Assembly (NCBI GenBank): GCA_025331435.1
Contig: JAIWNI010000005.1
Location: 248,001 to 312,000, forward strand
Source: Choanephora cucurbitarum
Lineage: Eukaryota; Mucoromycota; Mucoromycetes; Mucorales; Choanephoraceae
Reading direction: 5' to 3'
Length of the DNA: 64,000 nucleotides
Shown here: piece by piece, positions 1-11,416 of the stretch
Layout of the letters: every line of letters begins with the position of its first letter
Numbering within the stretch: position 1 is the first letter of the stretch
The notes under the pieces: model-generated
Seen by the model: only the letters and a program-made list of their open reading frames with translations
What the model was told of the DNA's origin: nothing
The model's database searches: none
Made by a program: the position numbers and the translations under genes

Positions 1-1622
1 ATCTTCATGCCATACATCTTCATCAATCACTACACTAGCACGATGACTGACCACCTTGTCCATTGTCTGACCACCACCAAGTTCAAGTTCCTTGATATGC
101 TCCTCCAGTAATTGAACCTGTTCCATATTACGGTCGCGCTCTGTTTCAAGATAGGCACAACTTTCAGCCATCAGTTTCAACTCTTCTTCTAATCGATTTC
201 TCTCTTTCAGAATTTCGCGGTTGCTTGATTCGAGCTGTTGTACTTGATCTTTATAGGAATCCATTAAGGTCTTGAAGGCCAACACTTTACGATATTCATC
301 TTCTACTTGATGACTTCTTTCAAGTAAATTTGAATTCTGGTCTTCGAGTGCTTTGATCTGTCTTTTCAAATCAGCTGACTCATCTATCTTCCGCTTGTAC
401 TTCTCAATAGCATTTTCCATCTTTTGCATCTTTTCGTAAGCATGCTTGTATTCTTCTAGTTGATCTCGTAAGACAGCAGCCTCTTCTGCCTGACCTGTCA
501 ACTCCTCTACTTTCTTTCTTAACTCGCTGATTGAAGCCAAATGTGTTTCCATCAAGGTCTCTGTCTCTTGGCGTCGATCTTCACTACGCTCTCTATGGAA
601 AACAATGTCAGTATAGACTACTGATAGGTCATAACACATACAAGTCCTGTTTCAAATGTTCGATTTCAGTTCTCATCACATAATCTGCTTTCCCTGTACT
701 GTTGGCTTGACTAATCGCTTCATCCATATCATGTAAACGTGTCTTTAGATCCTCCTTCTCAGCTAATAAATCCTCCTAGAAATTCCACAAAATTAATGGA
801 TATACTACAGACTCAATCTTTAAACTTACAAAGCGTTCACGAAGTTCGCCGTATTCTCCCAACAGTTGACTATGAGATGTCTCAAACTGCTTTTTCTCCA
901 ACAAGATCTTTTCAAATTCAAGTTGATATCGATAGGGCATGTCTTCTAACTGAAACGATTTTGTGCCTGATACTGTTGAATGACCAGAGAGATAAGAAAG
1001 TCGATTGTTACTGTTGGTGTCGGGCTCTGCATTGAAATGGCTCATGACTTCTTCAATTGAAACCATAAGCGCGTGCTGGCTCTTTTGCGTTAGACTTTGA
1101 ATCATTTCAATATATCGCTTGTTGTTATCAGATTGAACAGCAATAGCAATCACAAGCTGACACATCAGCAAGAGTTCGTGGAGGTCAGCGTCTTTAGCAA
1201 TAGCAGTTAAATTGACGTTGGGCAATAGATCAGGGTCTTGCCCGACAATGTCTTCAAAATAACGAGTGATAAGCTTATGAAGCTTCTTTTGGTTGTTGAA
1301 TCGAACAACCCAATTACTGGCTGTTTCAGTCGGTTTTATCTGCTTAAACCATTTTGCGTCGCTAAAAAGAAATTAAAGTGTTAAGCTGATCGTGATGACA
1401 AAAGACAAACAAAGAGATTACATGTCGGATAAGATGTCGGAAAGAACAACACCATCTGCTAATTCAACTACTGTGTCGATGGGATATGATTTACATTCGA
1501 AAGTGTTTATCTAAAAACGAGGCCAGGTTTGAGTCAACAGTTTAGAGAGAAAGAAGGGAAAGAAACTTTACCCATTCGACAAAAGCATCTTCCATAGCTG
1601 CTTCCATTTTTGAGAAGGTCAT
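1..1622 (-). CDS. HOOK-family microtubule cargo adaptor (N-terminal part, runs off window)
   Basis: The model has five exons: 1572-1622, 1422-1510, 830-1361, 642-775 and <1-592, all in phase, giving 466 codons before the window edge. The first ~170 residues form a Hook-type N-terminal domain (start MTFSKMEAAMEDAF, then ELADGVVLSDILSDIDAKWF and LLMCQLVIAIAVQSDNNKRY). The rest is a long charged heptad-rich coiled coil. In fungi Hook proteins link dynein/dynactin to early endosomes. The C-terminal cargo-binding part lies outside the window. An in-frame ATG at 1607 could also serve as start. Family assignment rests on the N-terminal domain plus coiled coil and is good; the cargo is inferred from the family. 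Confidence 0.85.
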
Positions 1623-1680
1623 AGGTGTAAATACAATAGTTGTTTAGGTCTATATACAAATACTTTTTTCTCTCCCTAAC

Positions 1681-1706
1681 GCACACACACACACACACAC
1701 ACACAC
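1681..1706. repeat. (AC)n microsatellite in a divergent promoter
   Basis: About 12 CA units lie in the ~570-bp head-to-head intergenic region between the HOOK and SFT2 genes. No other regulatory motif could be assigned there. Confidence 0.9.
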
Positions 1707-1897
1707 TTTAAACAGTAAAAGAGGAGAAAACGAAAAAAAAATGATATCTTCTTTTTTTTCTTTTGTCGGTGTCCCTTAATAATCTAGTTCCCTTTTTTGT
1801 AAAAATAAAAAAATCTGTTTGTTCAGAACGAGCCACTTCGGTGTTACTTAGCAATGAGTTGCATAACAACTATCCAGTTTAAGCACGATGCCAGTTG

Positions 1898-1951
1898 GTA
1901 AGTTTGTTTTCTATTTGAGCACCTGATCTACATTCTTTCTCTTTTTATCAG
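1898..1951 (+). other. Probable intron in the 5' leader of the SFT2-like gene
   Basis: The stretch begins GTAAGTTTG and ends TTTTTATCAG, which are canonical splice ends. The short ATG-led frames across it close quickly and cannot be joined in frame to the conserved SFT2 coding exons, so I read it as a 5' UTR intron with a minute upstream ORF. An unrecognised extra coding exon between 1952 and 2190 is not excluded. Confidence 0.45.
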
Positions 1952-2194
1952 TCTGACTTGGTAAAATTACATAGAAAAACAAAATCAAACAACAAAGATT
2001 ATGCAGAACTCAATGTTAGCTCAGCCTCTGATTGTTCGCGTTTATCCTACAACCCTCCCCCTTCTGGTACCTGTATTTTTCTGCTTCCGACTTGTTAATT
2101 TTCGAGATTGGCTGTACGTGCTTGTTTTTTGCCTCTTCTTTTCTACTTTCCATTTTACCTTCTATTTTCGTGAGTTTAAACTATTGACAAAACC

Positions 2195-3092
2195 ATGGCA
2201 TTCGGATTCTTTTCTTCACAATATGACGATCAAGGCACAATGGACGAAGGTATGTTGTTTGGGTGAGATTTGAAAAAAGGTGATCATCTCGGTTGACATC
2301 AGCTTCTTCAGGCAACTGGCAATTCTTCGGCCTTTCCAAAACGCAACGTCTCTATGCATTCGGTATATCGTGAGTCATGACAAACAACGATTTTTTTTCC
2401 TTCCTTTACCTTTAAGTTGTCTATGCTTAGTTGATCCTCTTTTACAGATTTATTGCTGGCACTGTTCTTTCGATTTTGGTAAGACATGAATTAAGCTTTT
2501 TTTTTTGTGGTATTAATTTCGTTTAGGCTACTATTGTCTTAATTTCAAGTGTACCTGCTTTTGCTATCCTTTACAGTCTTGGTAACGTTGTTTCCTTACT
2601 GAGGTAAAGTGAAAAGGAAAGCAATGTATTCGCTTTACTTACTTTGTATAAAAAGTTTAACTTTTATTATTGGTCTCAAGAAACAATTCAAGACCATGTT
2701 CGCACCAGGTATAAATTCTCTTGATCTGAAACAACCAATACTCCTTTAACATAACGATAATAGTTCGATTCTGGGCGACTGTCACTTACCTTGGTATGCT
2801 TGTTTTAACCATTATTCTCTCAATCACCGTAAGCAAACAAAAGAGAAGGAAATCAGCTGCTATCAGTGAACACTCAATTGCCTTTTCAATTTCTTGATTT
2901 AGCTGGCCAAGTTTTTCCTCTCACTTATACTGGTTATTATCCAATTTAGTGCCTTAGTTTGGTATTCGTAAGTCTATTGATAGCTTTGAATTCTTTTCAA
3001 CCACTCTAATAGTTTTGTTTAGCGCTAGCTATATCCCTTATGGTCGTGAGATGATTCGACGATTTTTTGGAAGCTGTATCACTTCCATCTAG
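2195..3092 (+). CDS. SFT2-family Golgi vesicle-transport membrane protein
   Basis: Eight exons (2195-2249, 2303-2369, 2448-2478, 2527-2603, 2656-2708, 2764-2828, 2903-2967, 3023-3092) join in phase to 160 aa. Four hydrophobic segments are visible: FIAGTVLSILATIVLI, then FAILYSLGNVVSLL, then a TYLGMLVLTIILSI helix, then AKFFLSLILVIIQFSALVWY followed by YIPYGREMIRRFFG. This is the SFT2/Got1-like arrangement, including the family-typical WYS.SYIP ending. SFT2 proteins act with Got1 in retrograde endosome-to-Golgi traffic. The start at 2195 is the first ATG of this frame after an in-frame stop. The gene is packed with short introns, some exons being only 31-77 nt. It ends convergent with the next gene, about 150 bp away. 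Confidence 0.85.
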
Positions 3093-3239
3093 ATGAACTG
3101 TAGCATCATTAATAGAATAATAGAAGTTTTTTTGTTTTCTTTCCTTTTTTTTTTTCTAGAATCAATAAATCTCTTTCCATTTGGTTTTGTTTAGTAAGGA
3201 AAGTACAAGTTTTAATTGCAATAGTAAATACAGAAAACA

Positions 3240-4544
3240 TTAAAGCTTTAGACCAAAAGGAAGTTCCTTTCCTTCCAAGCCTGCAATTGTGTTCTCAACG
3301 CACATGTCTCCCATAGTTTCGCGAGCTTCTACGGTAGCACTACCGATGTGAGGAAGAATAATACAGTTATTGAGCTGAAACAATGGATGATCAGTAGGGA
3401 GAGGCTCGGGCGTTGTCACATCAAGCCCGGCTCCAGCAATCAAGCCTTCCTTCAGTGCACGCACTAACACATTGTTCAGAAAACCAATCAGATATATATA
3501 TATAGAGAAAATAACAAATTTTATAAACTTACCTAGACCTTCTTGATCGACAACCCCGCCTCTTGCTGTATTAACAAAGATCTGTTCGATACAGAAATCA
3601 GTTTATAAAGAAGAATCGGGTGAACGAACTGGTACTTACTGCGTTTTTTCTCATCTTCTGGAAAGCTTGGTAATCAAACAGTTGTGTTGTTTCAGGTGTC
3701 AATGCGCAACAAGCAACAATAAAATCAGACTCCTTTAAAAGCTGATCAAAGGAAGCGAACTCAGCATGCATGGTCTTCTTAAGATCAGGCTTTTCTTGAC
3801 GCCCCCAATAGATGACACGGTCAATTCCGAATGCCTTTAAGCGATGTGCTACTGCTTGCCCAATACGACCCATACCTACAACGCCTAAAGTTCTTCCTTT
3901 GAATTGATAACCACACAACCAATTGGGCCTCCATTCTCTCCACTAAGAACAGATTAAAATAAGTACCCACTCTATTTTTTTTTCTTCATCCATGCATTCT
4001 TTTTCTCTTTTTATACCTCTCCTGAAGCTGCAGCGGAGAAACCTGACTTGAAATGTCTTGCGACAGCCAATGTTAGTAAAACTGTAAGATCAGCGGTTGC
4101 ATCTGTCAAGACATCAGGAGTGTATCCAATTTTAACTTGATTCGATTTAGCCGCTTGCAGGTCAATATGGTCATAGCCTACACTCATGGTAGAAACAACC
4201 TTCAATTGAGAGCCTATTACCATTGTTTGAGTATACGTGTGAGTTTGACCTATATGCGGCTTACCTGCAGCATCAAAAATTTCTTTATCGATTTTGTCTG
4301 AGAGCGTACAAATCAAACCATCAGCACCTTGAATATCATTTAAAAGTTTCTGACGTGGCATGGCGCTATCTTCGGGCCATTGAATCAATTCAAAGCCTTG
4401 GTTTTCAAGTCTTTTCTGGCTATTTTGTAAAAGCTTTCTCGTGGCTACCACTTTCCTAGCAGCATTTGCTACACTCGATGTATGAAAAGCACTTGATTTA
4501 ATCAAACTCTGAGTGAGGCCAAAAGGGCGGTTTGGTGCCAACAT
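3240..4544 (-). CDS. D-2-hydroxyacid dehydrogenase, glyoxylate/hydroxypyruvate reductase type
   Basis: Five exons (4265-4544, 4017-4213, 3640-3942, 3533-3581, 3240-3463) give 350 aa. The N-terminus (MLAPNRPFGLTQSLIKSSAF, rich in R/K/S and without acids) looks like a mitochondrial presequence. The NAD(P)-binding Rossmann motif is GVVGMGRIG. The catalytic Arg is in FVNTARGG, the Glu in TTPEPLP and the His in ILPHIGSAT, so the R-E-H triad is complete. Length fits the family (about 320-350). Enzymes of this branch reduce glyoxylate and hydroxypyruvate. Exact substrate cannot be settled from sequence alone; the C-terminal GLKL is not a clean peroxisomal signal. The next gene upstream, also on the minus strand, is threonine aldolase. 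Confidence 0.87.
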
Positions 4545-5069
4545 ATTTTTGTCAGGCACGATAAGAAAAAGGAAATTTAGAAAGGAAAAAAAAAGAGAAA
4601 ATTCGCCTAAAATTTAAACTTTTATCCAAAAACATCATCTGCCTACGATGTTTACAGACCCTTATGTGACATTGACATTAACTAATATAGTTCAACACTT
4701 AAGAAAAGAAGTTCATGAGTAAAACCATTTAAGGTCACGTTGGCTTGTGCTGAAAGGAAGACCCTTGAGCTAGCTAGTCTGAGTTTTCCTTATCTTTAAC
4801 AGTGTGTGTTCCAAATTGCATGAAAACATGTGCCCTCTTTAGCGTCGTTGCAAGCTAATCAAGTAAAAAAAAAGGCGGAGTGGAAAAAGGTGAATATTTG
4901 TTCCTGATTCAAATTGCATAACTTATCTGACTTTAGATTAGACAAGAAAGAGAGCAGATTTTTTGATAATTAAAGATAGGTATTATGTTTATTAGATGAA
5001 GTGTATGAATGATATAGATACAATGATGATATGAGAATGCATGAAGAACTTTACAGATGGTGGGTATAC
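4545..5069. other. Intergenic spacer upstream of the dehydrogenase
   Basis: About 525 bp of AT-rich sequence between the dehydrogenase start and the threonine aldolase stop. It presumably contains the dehydrogenase promoter. No gene, repeat or clear TATA element was recognised. Confidence 0.6.
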
Positions 5070-6342
5070 TTAAGCGGTGGTGCTTGAAGTAAGCCCTACA
5101 GTTTCTTCATTGCTTTGTTGCTGACGAGCAGCAACAGCCTCACGTACAACTTCTAATAGAGAATCAACACCTTTACGATCAATTTGGTGATGCAAGACAA
5201 GACGAGCCTTCTTTCCCATACCACCCATCTTGATGTTGCGCTCGGCTAAGGCAGGAATGAGATCGCGTTCAATTTGAAGACCAACACGGGTTGTGTCAAT
5301 GAAAACCATGTTAGTATGTGTAGGAACTTGAAGGTCGATACCCATAGAGACAAGTTCGTCAGCCAAGTACTTGGCAAGCTTGTGTGTTTCTTTCATAGTA
5401 GGGACAATACGATCAATACCATATTGAGCAGCTACAGCCAAGAAACCGCTTTGACGCCATCCACCACCAAAAAGCTTACGGTTGAAACGAACACGATCGA
5501 TGAACTTGGCATTACCAACCACAATAGAACCGATGGGGGCACCGACACCCTTAGAGAGACAGAGAGACATAGAGTCAAAATGTTTACCATATTCTTTTAA
5601 AGAGATACCGGTCTCTTGAGCAGCGTTCCAGAGACGAGCACCGTCCAAGTGCATAGCAAGACCGCGTTCACGAGCCATAGTAGAAATTTTGGCGATTTCA
5701 TCAATAGGGAAAATCATACCGTTCAAAGTGTTTTCAAGAGAAACGACACGAGTAGGAGCAGAGTAGATATCTTCACCCAAAAGGTTGCTTTCGATTTCTT
5801 CAGCAGTAACATGGATACCGTTAGCAGCAACGACAGGAGAGACTGATGCTCTGGAATGAACAGCAATACCACCAGCTTCCCACAAGAAAACATGAGCACG
5901 ATGATCACAGACAACAGAATGAGGAGGAGTAATCAAGTGAGTGCGAAGAGCCAATTGGTTTGTCATAGTACCACTTGCACAAAAGAGAGCAGCTTCATGA
6001 CCAGTAAGGTCAGCGACATAGTCTTGGAGATCGTTGACAGATTTGTCTTCCTATAAATGGAAGATTGTTATGACAACTTGCTTCATTGTTTACATTTTGT
6101 GTTCATAAGCTTACCTGGAAGACATCATCACAACGTGTGGCAGTTCTCATAAGGTCAAACATTTCTTCAGTAGGGGCAGTAACAGTATCACTTCTGAAGT
6201 CATAGAGTTTAGCATTGGGGTCAACCTTCTTGTGTTGATCAGACAACAATGAGCTTGTGTAGTATGCAGGACGAGCAGCAGCAGTAGAGAATAGGCGACG
6301 AGACACCAAAGGAGTTACCAAGTTTCTTGTAAAGGACATCAT
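5070..6342 (-). CDS. Low-specificity L-threonine aldolase (PLP enzyme)
   Basis: Two exons (6115-6342, 5070-6050) encode 402 aa. The protein starts MMSFTRNLVTPLVSRRLFST, a plausible mitochondrial targeting sequence, then reads into the conserved YDFRSDTVTAPT of the family. The PLP-binding lysine lies in LCLSKGVGAPIGS and the substrate/PLP loop in LFGGGWRQSG; MHLDGARLWNA is also diagnostic. The enzyme cleaves L-threonine/allo-threonine to glycine and acetaldehyde. I chose the ATG at 6342; the frame stays open a little further upstream but only with non-ATG codons. A 31-bp tandem duplication sits immediately upstream of the start. Confidence 0.93.
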
Positions 6343-6352
6343 TTCTAAAAGA

Positions 6353-6406
6353 GGTTCCACTCTGTAAAAAAAAGTGTTTATATGGTTCCACTCTGTAAAA
6401 AAAAGT
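6353..6406. repeat. Two tandem copies of a ~31-bp unit at the threonine aldolase 5' end
   Basis: The string GGTTCCACTCTGTAAAAAAA occurs at 6353 and again at 6384, the second copy nearly complete. It lies just upstream of the ATG, so it lengthens the 5' leader. Confidence 0.85.
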
Positions 6407-6409
6407 TTT

Positions 6410-9400
6410 ATTTAGTAATTTTTTTTTTCAAGTATTTATATGAAAAAAAGAGCCAGTCGCCGATTTTAATTCAACGTGACGCGTCTGTATTTTAGTTGGC
6501 CCTGAGGTTGAAAAAAGGTACAACAAAGTCACTTTTATGACTCAGTTGAAGCCCTGGGTCAAAAAAAAAAAATTTTTTTTGTCATGCTAACTAACCAATC
6601 ACTACATAAAGGTCCACTTCATCATGAGCTAGCGCGTAGTACAAACTATTTTTAGCACAGATAATCATATTGAAGACCATGGAGAAGATCTATTTGTACG
6701 CGTTTACTTTCATGTTTTTTCCTTCTTTCAATCAGGAACAGGGACTTTTACTTCACGAAGTTTCATTTTGTTTATTTCGCGGACTCTAGTCATATAACAG
6801 CCTTTAGAAGAGTGTCGCAAAATTTCAAGTTAATCTTGTAAAAATTACGTGATTAATTTTAGAAATTGTACCCTTGGAGCACGCAAGGGAACTTGGAAGA
6901 ATATGAAGTGTTATAGTCTATTACTCAATTAGTCGTCAACATTCGCTTTGAGTATGATGTTGTCTGCAAAGGGTAGACAGCAAGTTCTTCTATAACCATA
7001 CGTTCTTATCTTTTATCTTGCTGAACCTTTTTTCTTTTACAAAGACTTAAGACATTGTTTAATTATATTCCCCACTTAAGAACAGCGTGCTAATATCTCT
7101 GAATTTAATGAAACTGTTGCTCCTGTCGCCCGCATCTATAGCGACTCAATCTTTGCGTAAAAGTGTACTCGCTTCGATGAACAAAGAGTTTATCAACATT
7201 TTTCTTTGTTGTTTCCTGTCTAACGTATGTTAGTCTGAATTGCCAAAGGCACAGCATGAGCAGTCGGTAGAGATGCTACAGCATTTTAAGTGATCTGTTG
7301 TCAATTTTCTTTATAGTATTGTTGCTTAAACTAACGATCGAGCAAGTTTCGGTAGATTTGATAGAATTGATATATCCATATATTTCTTTTTGAAAGGGGA
7401 ATTCTTTCTATTTTCTCTGTCTTGAGATTCTAGGTAGACTAGGACAAAGTCTCCAAAATAATTATGCTTTCAAAGATCCTTAAATTAGAGGTTCAAGTAA
7501 TCTATAGCAAATGCATCTATCTGGAGACATTATTCCAAAAGTATATAGTGTTTTTTTCAGAAGGTTGAAGTGTACATAATTGAGATGTACTCTGCAAAAA
7601 TCAATAGAAAAGGATGTTTCTTATTGTGTATTTATAACTATTACAGCAGACTTTATTCGTTAGCATCTGCTTAGGCAGCGACACAAATGCTGCTACGTAA
7701 TTGACAAAAGAAGAAGAGCCTTTTGTATGATTGAAACAACAAGGCCCTTCTCTACAGTTAGTCTATATCATACACAGGTACGCTGTGTCGAATTAGTTCT
7801 TTGTAGCCACTTCTCGAAATAAGACTCGGTGCTAAGGTCCTATCTTGTTTTCTGATTTAAATTGCTCAATAGTTTGAACCAATTCGAGACTCCTGCTTGA
7901 TAGTAACGCTACCGCAAACTGTCTGATCTATTTTGAGTCCAAGCTTCAAATTGAGATAGATATGAGTAATATATATGTCTACTAGAGATCAATAACGAAC
8001 AACTTATTTTATAAGCTTGCTGAATGCTGCTTTTTTATACGGATGGTCTTGTTTTTGGTCTGAAAGCACTTCTAGCATCTGAGATTGATCGTTGAATCTT
8101 CACTAAATTAAAATGATAAATGCAGCGCAATGGCTCAAGAAGAGATATCCCGGCATAAGTGTTTTTATCTATATTGAATTGGCACCAAGACAATCAAGCA
8201 ATAATTGTTTTTCATAAATAAAAGGACATAAAGTTGTCCACAACTTCTTTCAATATGAAACAAGGCCATCTTTCACCAAAAGATGAGGTCACCATGCAAA
8301 AGAGTTTGAGAGGTGACATCTTTGTTAACAAAACGCTTGGTTATCCGACATATGCTCTTCCGTGGCAGAGGCCATGGAAAAATACTTATCTCTTTTATGA
8401 GCCTCTATCTTCTTTGCCTCTGTAGTATACAAGTCAATGCGCTCAGAATCGCATGTTCGAATTATAAAAGAAAAAACTTGTCTTTAGGCAGTTGTTGTAA
8501 ATTGATGTCTATCCTCTTTCTGAATTTCCTAAGCTATACTTTTTTGGTCTTTTCGATACCTGGATTTTGTTGTGTTAACTTATAGTTTTAATCACCTGAT
8601 CTACAAGAAAAGTCCAGTTTGGTTTGTAGAAAATCCGCATTTTCGAGCTGCGTTCATTGTAAACCTCGGCTGAACCAGATCTCATAAGTTGATGTTGCCC
8701 AAACTATCAATTTAACAGCTTGGGTCAACAAAATGTTAAGATACCGTCTCCTTCAATAGATTTTATACCAGAATTTATGATCAAGGATAGATTTGTTCTT
8801 TCTGTCTTTTGGAATGACATGTTCTGTAGTGGCTATGTACAACAGCTTTGTGCTCCCCAGAACGTCAGCCATAGTATTGTAATTGAATGGTTAACCTGTT
8901 TTTGCAAGTATTGAAAGTCTTGTATCATACCACACGCAATAGACATTTGATGTGCACAATTTTCCTTTTGTATTGTGTGTAAAAACAACTGCCAAATGAG
9001 TAATCAGATAACGAATGGTCTACGTTACATCAGGACATATTTGTCAATGTAGTTCTATGACCGAATAACTCTTGCCTAATTGTTAAGGCAAACCTTATCT
9101 GGGTTGATTTTTGATAGGACAATGTAAAACTATTTTATCGAGATTTTGAGATGAATATAGAAAGGTGGCTCATCAACTCGATCTGAATATTTCATGATTG
9201 CTCAATCAAACTTATATCCTTCCAGCGAATTAAGCTTCAATAGAGTAAAAGAAAAGAATCGCCTTTTTGCTTCAGCAAATACGTGTAAAATGTACTGTGT
9301 AGTTATTTTTATTACTAGGGACTGACTAGCTATAGGGCTAATTGAGAGTTACCTAAACAAACGGTATTTCATATGTGGTTTTTGCTTACGAAGCATCTAT

Positions 9401-10710
9401 TTGAAAAGGAAATCAAACCGAACAAGACTTTGAAACCATAATCAGAGAAATGCTGTCATATGCCAAAGTAAGTGCAAAAATTCCTTTCTATTTAAGCTTT
9501 TTCTACGTTAATATACGCTGAACCTAGCTCAGGTTGCTAAGTATTCTCTGGGAAATGATTCAATTCAGGCCTGTTGGAGAGTCACAATACAAAGAAGGTA
9601 ATAAGGCATCAAAGCTAATGATACCGAAGCATACAATAAAGTTGCACTTTTCGGAAAAAAATTACACTTTTAACAGTGAATGATTGACATAGTTTGAAAG
9701 GTGCTGTTTAAGCCACAAATACATTTTTTGTCAATGCATAGTGCCGGATTAAAAAGAAAGTTATTAATAGACAATGATAAGCCGCTTCAGTGAATGAAAG
9801 AGGAGAGAAGTCTAACCTGACTTTGACAAAGTACATGTAGGATTAGTACGGCCTTAAATTAAAGAATTCGGGCACAATCAGAATTAACTTACGCATTTTA
9901 TTTAGACATACCTTATGCAAGATTAAATGTCAGTTATAACATATAGAATTGCAGGAAACTCAATCTCATGCTTAAGCCCAAATTATCTATGAAAATATAA
10001 ATAACTCTCTAAGTACTTTGCCAAGAAATGCATAGATAAGTGTATGCACAATGTTGAAGGCCTTTTATTGATCGGCCATGTGCCTTTTTATTGTTCAATA
10101 TGTCTAATTTTAAAGACTGTATAAAGTGACGTTATTCTCTTGTAAAATTGATCTGCTCTAAAATTCCCTTCTGAAAAGTTATCTGCAAATTGCACATAGG
10201 TCTATTATTAACCCCCAGTGTTAAGAGCAATTGCTTATACAAGTTTTCTTGAGCATCTGCTTCTTTCAATACTGACGAACAAGCTTTCTTTAGTCTCATC
10301 ATTTATACGTAACATAAAGTAGTGTCACAAGCCAAATCTTCTTTCGAAATGCTGCTGAGGCTTAGGAAGCAAATGACGCTATGTACTTCTTCATATTGCA
10401 TTCTTTGCTAAGTAGAATTCTACAGAATACTGTATATAAACATATAGGCATATGTAGCACCAAACATGCTTTAAGCAACAACAACAGTGATAATAGCAGA
10501 GAATAAAAGAAGGTTAATGTGCACCCTCCTTTCCTATTCCTAATAGCACCTCACTATAAATAAGAAACAAGGGAGTGCTATTTTCAACTCTCCTAGTTAT
10601 GGTATTAATAGAATAAACATATACAGAATCAGAACCGCCAAAATGTCGATGCGCCGATCCCATTATTCTATTTTTATCATGCAAACAAAAGGAGAACGCA
10701 TTATGTCATG
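6410..10710. other. 4.3-kb gene-poor AT-rich stretch
   Basis: No frame here is long, spliced or family-like. The longest open frames (around 8234-8585) have no recognisable domain and unlike coding composition. No TIR, target duplication, LTR or tRNA-like fold was recognised. It may be a long intergenic region, decayed repeat or non-coding transcription unit. Confidence 0.5.
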
Positions 10711-10715
10711 AACCA

Positions 10716-10722
10716 TATAAAA
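10716..10722 (+). promoter_or_regulatory. TATA-like box
   Basis: TATAAAA stands 54 bp before the ATG at 10776 in an otherwise pyrimidine-rich leader. This spacing suits a fungal core promoter. Confidence 0.5.
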
Positions 10723-10775
10723 GTGCCCTTCTCCATCTTTTCTTTTTTCTAAATTCATTTATCACTTTGTTTTAC

Positions 10776-11207
10776 ATGTCCAGTTCATCTTGTTTAATTG
10801 ATTCTTCTCGCAAGAGAAAACGATCTCCCGGCTTACATGTCCATTTCAGTACACAGCCTCAAAGTATTATCTACACATATTCTCAATCAGATTATGATCG
10901 TAGTGGTTTGGTACCTGAGAGAAATGACCAACAAACAAACAGGATATTCCTTGCCTTCTCTATCAACATCGTCTCCAACCCAATGCATCCGACCAATGAT
11001 GATTATGCTACAAAAAAACAAAAGAAACATACGAAGCGGCCAAAGCTCACTATTGATACAACCAACTTGCAAGGTCCCCTTTACTTTACAAAACTAACCA
11101 CGAACCATCAAAAGATAAAGAAGGAACAGCCTGATGATGAAGAGATGGATCCACTAACGAAAGAGAATACTAGAAGAAACAGTTTACCACTCGAAGTACT
11201 TTGTTGA
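10776..11207 (+). CDS. Small basic protein of unknown function
   Basis: A single exon of 143 aa starting MSSSSCLIDSSRKRKRSPGL, preceded by a TATA-like box. It has a lysine/arginine cluster near the N-terminus, then the striking segment IIYTYSQSDYDRSG, and a second basic stretch ATKKQKKHTKRPKL that looks like a nuclear localisation signal. The tail is charged and ends LPLEVLC. I do not recognise a domain. The aromatic DYDRS motif next to hydrophobic residues looks like a conserved short linear motif, so a nuclear regulatory protein is a guess. It is convergent with the glutamyl-tRNA synthetase gene, ending 209 bp before it. Confidence 0.6.
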   Translation: MSSSSCLIDSSRKRKRSPGLHVHFSTQPQSIIYTYSQSDYDRSGLVPERNDQQTNRIFLAFSINIVSNPMHPTNDDYATKKQKKHTKRPKLTIDTTNLQGPLYFTKLTTNHQKIKKEQPDDEEMDPLTKENTRRNSLPLEVLC

Positions 11208-11416
11208 TATGTGCTCCTTTCGTCTTCTTCTTTTCCTTCATTTGTATCCATAATCATTTCATATCCTTCTTTTCTGTACACATAATATTTGATTTCGCAC
11301 TATACATATTTCTATTCTTTATCCTGTTTTTTTATACATATATAGATATTCAAACATTGCAAATAACAACAATAAAGTTTAAACAAATGACAAACATCAA
11401 ATTTATTTTAGTCAAT

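Noticed and set aside
2001..2273. 90-codon frame near the SFT2 gene
   Set aside because: It runs through the first intron of the SFT2 model and is not in frame with the conserved membrane segments.
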